This document shows positions 36,846-47,018 of a stretch of DNA of 64,000 nucleotides, piece after piece. The stretch covers positions 22,666,153-22,730,152 of the forward strand of contig NC_134028.1 of NCBI RefSeq assembly GCF_964204645.1. The letters run 5' to 3'. Source of the stretch: Tubulanus polymorphus (lineage: Eukaryota; Nemertea; Palaeonemertea; Tubulaniformes; Tubulanidae). Within the stretch, counting starts at the first letter, position 1, and each line of letters starts with the position of its first letter. The position numbers and the translations under genes were made by a program. The notes below the pieces were generated by a model. That model did not search any database, was not told the DNA's origin, and was given only the letters and a program-made list of their open reading frames with translations.

Positions 36846-38832
36846 ACCTATTTCTTTCCCGTCTCTCTTCAAGAATCAACAGAATGAATCATCGTCTATA
36901 ACTGGAATTTAAAAAACAAACAACGCTCACAGTTCTTCGAATTACGTCATTATATCGATCGAGACTATCTATTCTCAGAAAAACCAGACTTGACCATTTC
37001 ATTCTGGAAATAATGCTAAAATAAGACTAACAAATGAAGGTTGGAAGTTTGACTTGTTGACCTTCATTCATAATGATTTTCAGAAAGCCTAATAATTAGC
37101 ATTCAGGCCAATAGGAGGTTTATTACACATATCAATCTGGCTATAAAACTAAGTTGGCAATTCCACAGGTGCTAATTAGTAAGTTAGGCCATATAAATAA
37201 AATAAATTAGGCTACTTGATTCTCCACATCAGTGCCCGCCCCAGTTTAGCCTGGAGTTTGTTCTTGTGGAATATTTCATACAAAATATAGAATATAAACC
37301 CCTCTCCTCGATGATTTTTTTTTACAACTTCTGACGAGAATCAAGTTATTTATTTTATATGGCCTTTAGGCCTATTCATTTGCAGTTTGAGGGTGAACTG
37401 TAACTGTGGCTTTTTTTAGCAGGCTTAGAAGTTAGGCCAACACTATTAGCCCCCTTTTTCCCTCTCCCTAATCCATTAAATCATTGGGCACCAACCTAAA
37501 GGTCATTAAGGAATTCTAAGGAACTCTATTTTTGAATTTTTGCCCCTGTTTTCAATTTCGGTCCCTGATTTTCAATGATTTTTACTTTATTTTCCGTGGT
37601 AAAACTGAAGATGTTCATCGGAAACTAGGGACGCGCAGGATCCGGCATGAAAAGCATTTTTTTCCTAGGTGAGATCGATAATTTTATCATCTAGATTTAG
37701 AACGATGAAACTGCTTTAAATCTCCCTGGATCCCACTTTAAAGTGAATATTATTCATTCACGCTTAATCCGAGGTTAAAGACGATACAAATTCCGTTCAA
37801 CAATGTCCTGGATGGCCTTATTTTCCCTAGGAAAAAGATCGTAGAAAAAAAGCTTAGTACTACCGAGTAATTGTGGAGCTAACTACTTCAGAGTAGGGTT
37901 CGAATCCTCAATTACCGCCAAATAGATGAGAAATTATCAGCTGATTTGTGACTTCAAACGTCAACCAGAATGAAATATCATATCACGCGTTTTGGGGAAC
38001 ATTTTTGCAAAAGTTTTTGATTAAGGTGCATGAAACGCGAGCTAAATATGGAAATGCTTTCCGAAATGGCCGTTTTTAACCCAGAAAAAGATCGTAGAAA
38101 AAAGCTTCCCTCATCCGTGGAGTTCTACGGTGTATCTCTTGAATAGGTTGTATACGGTGTATCTCTTGAGGGTTCAGATTCCGTGACGGCCATCTATTTA
38201 ATTTACCATAAATACGCTTTTTACGACAAAATAATCTCGGATTTAGAGATTCCAAAATAAAAAAAAACCAAACTGCCTCTAAGATTTTGACCTACGAGGA
38301 ATGCCGGGTTTAATCCGATCAGTTAGATATTACGTATTTCATACTTCAAAACAAACATCCGAGTTACACCGTCTACCCCGCACGTCTGCAGTGTACAATC
38401 CACTCAACTGACGATAATCTCTTGTCAGTTCGAAGAAATGCCGTGTCCTCCGTTTTCAATTTCCTTGCATAAATCTTGCTTTTGAATTCTTAAATGTTTA
38501 CAGTGGTGAACCCCCTAATGAGTTTTTATAGTCCTAATAATGATATTAATGATTTATTTACTTATACTGTGTACAAAAACATCAGTTAATTTCATAGATA
38601 ATATGAATAGGTGCCGTACCATCGTATATTCTCCATGGTATGTGGCGTTTCGCACACCGTAGCTATCATTAATGTTCGTGCATACTGACGGATGTTCGGC
38701 TGCATTGTTCTGAGGGTAATTTTACTCTAACGACCGAGATTACACGTTATGGATATGTGAACTGCACACGAAACATCAGCAACGTGTAATTTGCAGTGTG
38801 TCAAGCGTGAATGCGAAAGCTGTTAAGTTAGG
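36846..38832. other. Gap between WD40 gene and GPCR
   Basis: It should contain the WD40 gene's promoter and, at its right end, that of the + strand receptor, so it works as a divergent intergenic region. No other gene is seen. A duplicated tRNA-like element is at about 37830-38215. Confidence 0.5.
37830..38215 (+). repeat. Tandem pair of a degenerate tRNA-like element
   Basis: The block GAAAAAGATCGTAGAAAAAA followed by AGCTT occurs at about 37832 and 38084. Each is followed by a tRNA-like sequence ending GGGTTCGAATCC (37902) or the decayed GGGTTCAGATTCC (38170). In the first unit GTAATTG and CAATTAC could pair as an acceptor-like stem, but the distance is too short for a tRNA. The second unit has an internal duplication of TACGGTGTATCTCTTGA at 38126-38142 and 38153-38169. 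Confidence 0.45.
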
Positions 38833-39888
38833 ATGAGCCAAGTCAATAGCACAGCACCGTGGTTACCTGACCCGCGATGTGGACTAACAATTCATATGTA
38901 TTCTGGCCGACCGATGTATCGCTATATCCCAGAACTAGCAATGACCATAATAAGATGCATCCTTTATGCAGCGGGTACCGTACTGAACCTACTTGTATTT
39001 GTAGTTTTAGGAGTGATGACGTTGAACAATTCTAGCGTGTTGTATTTGCGGTGTATCGCTTTAGCGGAGATGGTGCATTGCTTCATGGGGTTCTTTGGTC
39101 GAGAATTTTACGTGCTCTGTAAGATCTCTCCGTTTTTCGATCGGTTTAAGTTCAATAAGGCATTCAATGCTTATTTTATACACGCTTATCCGGTTGTCGA
39201 TACCCTCTTTCAGATGTCCTCGCGAAACAGGGTATGGTTCCTGTTCGCGCTATCTTTCGATCGATACCTAGCCATTATCAGACCGATGATTTCGTTAAGA
39301 TTGTCGACATCGTCGAGGACGAAGAAAATATGTTTAGTTATATTCGTTGTTACGACGTTGATGGAGGTGCCGACATACTGGGATAGGATCATGTACCTCA
39401 AACCTCATAAATGCACCGGATTACCAACCATCGAAGGACGCCCGGGTCCTCTTAAATATCGATGGTACATATTAATTTACGACACGGCTTTTGGAAACTT
39501 TTTGGCTACTTTGTTACCCGGAATGATCGTTATTTGCTGTAATATTCACATGCTCGCCATACTAAAACAAACGTTCAGGAACAGAGCCAAGCTCCAACAA
39601 CAGCAACATACGGAAAATACAAAAATAGAACAAAATCAAGGTTTACAGATCACTAAAATTGTCCTGACGCTTAATTTCTTTTATTGTATCGTATTTGTGA
39701 TGGCGCTGGCCAATACAATCCTACCAGTCCTCGGTTCACGCGTTAAGATTCGACCCTATCACTCGGGCCAGGTTTTGAGCGCGATAAATTCGATGGTAAA
39801 TTTTTTCGTGTACCTGTTTATTCGTAAAGGTTTCGCTTCGACTGTCGTACGAATATTGTCGTGTGGAATCTATGGGGAAGTCGGGTGA
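38833..39888 (+). CDS. Class A (rhodopsin-like) GPCR, intronless
   Basis: A single-exon 351-residue receptor with seven hydrophobic segments at about 34-61, 68-92, 122-146, 166-187, 208-247, 271-301 and 312-331. TM1 has GTVLN; TM3 ends FDRYLAIIRP (DRY at 143-145), the G-protein contact motif. TM7 carries NSMVNFFVY at about 319-327 in place of the usual NPxxY, so the Pro is lost. The N-terminus is short with an NST glycosylation site at 5-7. The third cytosolic loop is Gln-rich (LQQQQH). Overall it resembles invertebrate peptide receptors of the FMRFamide-receptor-like expansion; the ligand is unknown. AATAAA follows at 39912-39917, 24 bp after the stop, consistent with a very short 3'UTR. Confidence 0.88.
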   Translation: MSQVNSTAPWLPDPRCGLTIHMYSGRPMYRYIPELAMTIIRCILYAAGTVLNLLVFVVLGVMTLNNSSVLYLRCIALAEMVHCFMGFFGREFYVLCKISPFFDRFKFNKAFNAYFIHAYPVVDTLFQMSSRNRVWFLFALSFDRYLAIIRPMISLRLSTSSRTKKICLVIFVVTTLMEVPTYWDRIMYLKPHKCTGLPTIEGRPGPLKYRWYILIYDTAFGNFLATLLPGMIVICCNIHMLAILKQTFRNRAKLQQQQHTENTKIEQNQGLQITKIVLTLNFFYCIVFVMALANTILPVLGSRVKIRPYHSGQVLSAINSMVNFFVYLFIRKGFASTVVRILSCGIYGEVG

Positions 39889-40241
39889 AATAACGTTAAT
39901 AGAGAAGCCGAAATAAAAGCGTTGGTTTGCCGAATTGACGCACGACAAGGTTGCATTTTAAATTTAACAAAATTCGATCATATATGAATTAATAGTTATC
40001 TTATGTCCAGTGTACCACGGGGTAAACTATATTCACAGATGCAACTCTCCGGCGCAACTAATATCAATGGCCTCAGTCTCAGAAACTCTCCTCGTCAGCA
40101 GGCTCACTTCCCAATGAGTCCGGCGAAGGGTTGGATCGGTCGGTCCCACCTGCGCATAGGATAACGATCGATGACTTTAGAATCATTAACGAGACGATAA
40201 GTGCTACAGGGGCGTATAGCCACCTAAAATTCTTCGTATAT

Positions 40242-40278
40242 CCTACGAGCAATTATCTGTTAGATAATTGCTCGTAGG
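40242..40278. repeat. Perfect 17-bp inverted repeat with 3-nt loop
   Basis: CCTACGAGCAATTATCT is followed, after GTT, by its exact reverse complement. The loop is too short for a normal miRNA precursor. It directly abuts a possible LTR and may be a terminator-like or transposon-end structure. Confidence 0.85.
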
Positions 40279-40281
40279 TAT

Positions 40282-40762
40282 TGTTATGCGACCCGAAGAA
40301 GGATCCGAAAGAGCGCAGGATCGCGGGAGAGCGTATCCTTCGTCAGCTCCGCACAACGACACAAATTGCATTTTGACCCGAAACCGAAAATAAATAAACA
40401 ACTCATGTGTATATATTCCGAAATCTAGATGCTCACAACTATTCTATTAGACTCGTGTTTCCTATGTATCGACACCTTTTACAAATCTGTGTTTCCTAAT
40501 TTCTTGAGTGTGTTCTTCCCCGTTGTTCTCCCGGCTACCCGGGTGCTCTCCGACTAGTTCAGCTATGTCTTTTATTTTTATACTTTCAAAATTTGGTTTC
40601 CAAGGAACTATTCTCGTGACCAACGCCACCACATTTCGGGAGGGCCGACGACCAACCTCGGGACCTGGTTCGCCCACCAAGCCCCCAAGAATTAATGTTC
40701 TTAGCAACCTGGTTAAGAAACAAGCCCGGAGTTGTCTCGGTTTCCAAACGTAGACGTTAACA
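40282..40762. mobile_element. Possible solo LTR
   Basis: The segment starts TGTTATGCG and ends GTTAACA; TGTTA/TAACA ends are common in Gypsy LTRs. It is GC-richer than its surroundings and has an AATAAA at about 40390. The flanking five bases do not match (GGTAT and CTTGA), and there is no internal region, so this is weak. Confidence 0.25.
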
Positions 40763-42293
40763 CTTGACTAATCCCTTAGGATTTTAACTATTGCCTTGAT
40801 AACTAAATCCAAAATATATCTTATTAATCCGAGACATAAACTGAACCAGTAACAAAAGCAAATAAACATTACATAATCATTAAGCCAAAATTTGCCCGTT
40901 TGTGAATTCCTAGTGAACAATAGCAAATAGACATCGAAAAAAAAAGTCAAAACATGCCCGTTTAGGAATTCCCAGTGAATAAAGTTGAATAGATCCATTT
41001 GCTATCGATTTACGCATGTTTTATAAATATCAAAAATTGCCTATCATAACAGTATATCCAAACGAGCGCCGAAGGTTTGCCGCCCCCCTCCCCCCATCCC
41101 CCCAGAAAACTTTGAACATTAAAACGTCTGAGATGCGTTCTGGTGGCTATAAATGCTCATATTGGGAATAATTTTTCTGTAGATAATATAAAGCCTCAAA
41201 GGTTATCTTTGGTCTAGGGAGGGATCCAGATGTTTTACCACCCCAGAGCGGCGTCCTGCTGAACTGGAAGGACAACTATATCATAGCACAAAACGGGGGA
41301 TCTGGGGGCACTTCCCAGAAAATTTTGATTTTTCGAGGCTCTGAGATGCAATCTTTAAGCATATTTGGGGCATAACATCTATCCCCAAGAAGTTAACTAT
41401 TTCCGTTTAGATTTGAATTGACCATTTTTATACTACTTCCAGAATACTTGCCCGGAATAAAACATTCATGTTAGTACAAGAGCCTGTCATAATCACGAAC
41501 TAGAAAGATATAAGGGCAAACCTGAGTACTCCTCGATACACTAGTGGTAGGCCGGATCTGCCACTGGCCACTGACTTATTGATAAAGAAATAGCAGAACT
41601 GATGATAGCTTATTGTACAATCAATACTCTCTCGATGTTCTCGGTTTTCATCTCTCAGCATTTCAGCAGAATTTTTTTGGTCAAATCCTATATTTTGGTC
41701 AATTTTTAATGTATAAAACACCTACAGAATCAGTGAAATATAACCAGAAGTCGCTCTAAAATAATATGAAAAAAAGTTTACTGAATTCGGTTACTTTGAT
41801 ACTGTGAGATCAGGTGCATGGTTCAGATGTGACACTGTTACCGCATAAACAAAACTCACTGGAGTCACAGGGCGGAAACGCCTCCGAATGAAAAACTTTT
41901 GCACTACTGACAACTTCAACAACTTGATGACGTTTTAGCATAATTGGGTTTTCAATCATTGGTGCGACATACGTCGCAGTTGTCGCACCGGTGTTTACGC
42001 CCCTGTGCTATATAGGCCAATTATTTATTTGACGCACGAGCTTTCGCAACTAATGTATTGAAGCTTCAGGTATGAATGAGTCCATGAATTTTGTAACACA
42101 TAAAATACAAAACCTATAAACATGAGTCGTGTACAAATGCAGCTGTGTGTCTATCTTATCAGTTTATATCAATTTTGAATATCAATATTGATACATTGTT
42201 CTGAAATCCTAAAACGCCGCATACTGTGATTTATTGAAGTGATTGAGCTCCACTTGTCGAAAGATCTGACTTGCGCATCTTCACGGTCGAAGG

Positions 42294-45200
42294 ATGACGA
42301 CCAGTTTTGTTCGAGTTGCAGTGACATTGTGTGGTCTGGTCGTTAGTTATACTTGGTGTTCAAGGATCGGAACAGGTACGATTATACTTTGCATTCGGGA
42401 TAGCTTAATGGCGATGGAAAAAATGGGTTTAACCATTTTTACAAACTATGTTTGACAAAAATGGGCCTTAGGTTTAAATTTTGTGAAAATCTTACAATAT
42501 TGGATGAAGTTCTCGTTTGATTTTTTTCTTAAGATTCTAATGTCTCCGCGAAGAATACAAGACGCTCTACAAATACATACAAGTAAGGGTAGCCTTTATT
42601 GATAGATTTATTAAAACGACAACTGAACTAAGTGGGATCAATTTCCATTTCAGAATCAATGTTTGTAGCTGGAACGTTGGTCAGTCCAACCCGAGCGGCA
42701 ATTTGGATTCATGGCTCGGCCTCAATGTCCAAGACCAACCAGACATCGTTTCCATCGGGTGAGTTAAACGTAGTATATTCGTATCGTTCCTGAGTTTTCC
42801 CCTTGAAATTAACTAATTAATCTTAAATACCTGCACAGACTTCAGGAAATTGATGATGACACAAAATGGAAGGAATATTTACTCGCGCTATTCTCTAAAA
42901 ACAACTATGTCATGGTAATGCCATCGTGATTTTTAGTTAAGCATTTTCAACCATCAAATACATCTCTAATTAGAAATGTTTGTACGGTACGCAGGCTACT
43001 GTTGATATAAAATGAATGTACCGGGGTATCTATCATAGGTAAAACAAAGGAAAATGAAGTGGATTGTCCAGTATTTGTTCCTTAAACGGCAACATTTGAC
43101 GCAAACTAATAATATCGAGTCCGAAACAACGGCTACAGGAGTCCTCAACCTCGTTGTAAGTTTGAATTCTGACCGTTTGCTTGAAAATGCACTTTTGACA
43201 TATATTTCCTCCAAAGGTTCTGGATTTGTGAATAAAGTTATTCATTTGAAGGGAAATAAAGGTGGCGTCAGTATCCGACTCGATTTCTACGGTTCGAATA
43301 TGATATTTGTTAATAGCCATTTAGCAGCTCACCTGGAAAACGTGCAAGATAGAATCGACGTGAGTATCTACCGCTGGTTTTATGGCGCTCTCGGTTTCTC
43401 AAAATACAGAACATCTTTGGCTTCACCTTTTTTTTAGGATTATAACCGTATTATGAATGATCAGTCATTTAGAGATGGTGACGTCAACACGATTATCGAT
43501 CACAGGTGACATATCAGGAACTTGCGCCAAATCCCGACCCATCAATTTTCTGATTCATTCAACAAGAAATCTTTTATCCTGATGGTAAATTTCGCGATTC
43601 CATCCTAGCCCGCGTTATGGTATCTGATGAGTTTAATCTTTGTTGTTCAATAGCTATATATTCTGGATGGGCGATTTGAATTTCCGTATAGACGACCTAA
43701 CTAAGGCTGATATCGAGGCGAAAATTGTAGCCAATGACTTGAAAGCTATTCAGAAACACGACCAGGTACGATTCAATATATCATAGTCACAATGAAAGTT
43801 GATACGTATAACATTGATGTAGTAGCGAAGATAATCGAAAAAATTGTTAAAATGTTTCCAGCTGTTGAAAGCTCGAGCAAACGGCAGAATTTTCCAGGGG
43901 TTCAGTGAAGCACCCATAAAATTCGCACCTACTTATAAATTTGATCCAGGAACAGACGTTTACGACACAAGGTCAGTGGGAGATGTACGTCATTCGTTTT
44001 ATCTGTATATCGAATATTTTGCACCGAAGCCAGAACGAGTTTTGCTACCAGTCGTTTCTAATCTATTAGTTTTCCAGTAATATTGTTCCCGGCCAGTGTA
44101 ATGTGACTGTTTGGTTTGTAAGGGGCACAACATGATAATTATAGAAATCAAATCAATCAATTAGATGAATAATAGGGACTTTTTCCTATTTAAAGACTTT
44201 TATTGACTTTGATGGTTTTTTATGTGTTCGAAGTTCAAAACAAAGGAAGCCTGCATGGACGGACAGAATCCTGTGGAAAACTGTATCTGGGGCACGATTG
44301 AATTCGTATACGTCATATCCGCAATACAGAATCAGCGACCACAAGCCAATCAGCGCCAGGTTTTCCGTACAGGTAAGCGCAGACGGAACAAATATATTTT
44401 TATAAAACTGAAAAAAATGACAGCTTTTAGTGCCCGTTGGACAGATCGACTGGTCCATTCACTTGCTTGTTTTTGAATTATAAATGTAAGATATTATTAT
44501 TTCTGGGATCGTTCATTATCTGTGTAGGTTTCTCCATCGGGTCCAGCTTTACCGATTACTTTCTCGCGAGTAGCGGACATCAGCCGAGGAAAAAGTCTAG
44601 CGTTCACATACTCGTGCGCTTCGAATATGGACACATCCAGTTGGGATTGGATCGCGTTATTCAAGGTTCGTATATCGTAAACAACTCGTATAACGGGTTG
44701 TTTTTTCGGGATGCGTGCGGGAGTACTTTACTTTTTTTTAAAAGAGAAACGAAAACAGATTTCTGTATGCGGAATCACATTTTTATTCTTATTCTTGCTG
44801 ACGAACTTTTTTTTTTATGCGCCCGGAAAATGATACTGATGAAAAACAAGCTATCATTTTTGCATGGCCTTATGAAGTATTATTATTTTCAGTGTAAAGT
44901 TCTTTATTATACAGGAAAACTTTTCTAGTTTTGACGACTACGAAGCGTGGACTCGTGCTGACGGCTGTGATAAAGCGATGGAATTCGACCAGGACGACAC
45001 TGCTCTTAAAGGGAATTACAGACTGGGATATTTCAGCAAATCGAAAAACTGTATCATCGGATACAGCAATATCTTTTCCGTAAGTATATTCTGATTAGAA
45101 TTAACTCCTCCTGAATCAAAAGAAGTTATACAGTGGAACCACGTTGCCACGAACTTCGGGGACCGGAAAATATGTTCGTTATAACCGATACTTTGTTATA

Positions 45201-45400
45201 TCCAGTATGAAATTATTGAATTGTCATCTTTGGGACGAAAATCTAGTTGTGTAATAACCGATGAATCGTTAAAAATCCGAGGACGTTATAACGAGGTTCC
45301 ATCGTAGCATAATTCTTAATTCTGAGTTTTATTCAGTAGATGTGTAGTCGGGTAGTACTGAAGGAAAACAGAAATACATAATATCTTTCAGGTCATGTGA
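42294..45400 (+). CDS. SKICH-domain inositol polyphosphate 5-phosphatase, INPP5K/INPP5J-like
   Basis: The predicted protein has 425 residues from 13 exons: 42294-42375, 42534-42582, 42654-42758, 42839-42914, 43039-43155, 43252-43359, 43438-43505, 43654-43765, 43862-43971, 44234-44372, 44528-44665, 44915-45079 and 45392-45400. It should remove the 5-phosphate from inositol lipids or phosphates. Catalytic motifs are VCSWNVG, GLQEI, NSHLAAHLEN, FWMGDLNFRI, RKPAWTDRILW and SDHKPI. A C-terminal SKICH domain follows (ITFSRVADI to the DWIALFK and GYSNIF motifs). Residues about 1-22 look like a signal peptide or anchor (VRVAVTLCGLVVSYTWC), which is odd for a cytosolic lipid phosphatase. The 43156-43251 intron is a multiple of three and stop-free. 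The last exon contributes only Val-Met-stop. AATAAA is at 45652. Confidence 0.9.
44085..44205 (+). repeat. R1 retroposon fragment in 5-phosphatase intron
   Basis: TTCCCGGCCAGTGTAATG, GGTTTGTAAGGGGCAC and a tail GATGAATAATAGGGAC with TTTTTCCTATTT match the 3' half of the 20396-20640 repeat. It sits in the intron between exons 9 and 10. Confidence 0.5.
45131..45304. mobile_element. MITE with CAGTGGAACC termini, copy 2
   Basis: A 174-bp element begins CAGTGGAACCACG and ends ATAACGAGGTTCCATCG, with TA immediately on both sides as expected for a TA target duplication. It is homologous to 24155-24311 and lies in the last intron of the 5-phosphatase gene. Confidence 0.75.
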
Positions 45401-47018
45401 AGCCGCCAATGCGTGTATTAGCATACCTGGGCCAAGTTCCACAGTTTCAGGTTGAAACGTGACTCTACAATTAGTTAGAAACGATCGTGATAGCAGATAT
45501 AGACATTAGAAGTAGGATATGCCTACATGTTACGGTACTAGAATCGGCGAAGATCCGTTCTAGATTCAAACTTAACCTAAAACTGGTGGGAACCTGGTCC
45601 AGCGCATAGCGAAATCGTCTTTCTCACTGTGAACGTCCTCTAAATAACTGCAATAAACATCCTTATTTACGGTATTCATTTTCGCTTCTCTCCTATAGTT
45701 TGATATGAAAAAGTAAAACACTAGCGATTTTTTTCAAATTCAGTCTTTATTTCATATTATGTTTAATTCAAAGATAAATATTTCGTGACATTAAAAATAT
45801 TAGTAATAATGATAATACATTTTACGGTTTTTTTTACACATTCATTTCCATATTGTAGACACGATTTTTGATAATGCTCGAAACAAGTATTTCGAGTTAA
45901 GTACCATTTTCCATCAATATACGTTATAGACAACAACGTTTAAATAACGCGCTGGGAATATGGTTATTACATATTCAGAGGAACAGACACTTTCCACTTT
46001 TTGTTAATGTTCAATAAATTGATTCTCGAGTTGCGACGAGTATTGAGTCTTCCTATACTCGGTATTTAATGAAAAGCCTCGTCATGTATATACGCGAAAT
46101 TAGTTGCGGCGGACCGTGGGGCCTACTGGACGATATAACCCGCGGTAAAGCGGTGCTTGTTTGCGCCATTCAATTTTCCTGCTACAACATGTTCAACCCT
46201 CTATTGCCATGCTGTCTGCCAATTTGTAGCTGTCGAACGAGGCGTATCTTCATTAGTATGAATCGGCCAGAACGGAAAACAGTTTAAGTGATACTCAAAC
46301 ACATCGTGTTCACCGTCGACTAGTATGTCGTATTATATCTCAAAATACACACAAACCGGACCAACATTCGCGCATAAGAGTTTTTACGAGAGTCCATTGA
46401 ACCGCGTTCGGTACAAACCGGAGCGGGTTTGCGTCACGATTTTCTTGTTACGGCGTCGCGTACAAAGTAGCGATAAACGAAGGCAATAGCGTATCATAGT
46501 GATGTCCAAAAATCATTCCACTTAGAACAACATCGCAAACAAACATTTTTCGCGACCTAGATTGCCTAAATGTATTCGACATATCCGGGTCAAGTATATT
46601 GCGTCGGTAAATCCATTCGATCCGCGGTTTCGGTTTGGAATGTTTGGACAAGTAGTCTAAGTAGCATACGAAATTTCGTCGAAATGTCTCGTGAAGATCT
46701 CTTCGGGCGTTAGAAAACAGTAATTTGAGTCCCTTGTAAGTGTCATTTTGTGCTTCATTTGCAGTTGAAATAAAAAGTTCTGGCAATGGTTGTACGCCGT
46801 TTTTCTTTATTTCGTTTCATAACTCCTTACGCACCCTAAAGATATTGCGAACTAATTTGTAGCATACATTTAAGTATGCAGCGAGTAACTCATCCACGGG
46901 ATAATATTCATTCAAAAATTCGTCCAGAGGAGTTCTTGAGAATACGTTATTATTCATTTCTTCGCAGAAATCATGAATTCGTAATATCTTCGTTAGATCA
47001 TACGCACGCGCGCTTCGA
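45401..47018. other. Gap between 5-phosphatase and - strand GPCR
   Basis: The ends are 3'UTRs of the two convergent genes (AATAAA at 45652 on +, and TTTATT at 46806-46811, which reads AATAAA on -). A 112-codon - strand frame at 46448-46786 has no recognisable feature and lies beyond that polyadenylation signal; I do not call it a gene. Confidence 0.5.

Larger units (their letters stand above)
39889..42293. other. Gap between GPCR and 5-phosphatase
   Basis: No gene is supported. It contains a perfect hairpin at 40242-40278, a possible solo LTR at 40282-40762 and C-rich low-complexity near 41080-41102. The two frames of about 80 codons at 40462-40753 lie on opposite strands of the LTR-like segment and have no recognisable features. 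Confidence 0.5.

Noticed and set aside
37877-37925. tRNA gene candidate
   Set aside because: B-box and a 7-bp terminal pairing are present, but the length between the arms is under 50 nt and no D or anticodon arms fold.
40462-40753. Pair of 81-codon frames on opposite strands
   Set aside because: Mirror frames over the same GC-richer segment, with no motif; more probably part of an LTR-like repeat.
43156-43251. Treating this segment as coding exon in the 5-phosphatase
   Set aside because: It is open, but it interrupts the conserved TATGVLNLV-GNKGGVSIRL core and is bordered by usable splice sites, so the spliced form was taken as the main model. Retention is noted as a finding.
46448-46786. 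112-codon - strand frame downstream of the peptide GPCR
   Set aside because: It lies beyond a likely polyadenylation signal of the receptor (46806-46811), has no family motif and no partner exon. It stays a possible but unsupported gene.
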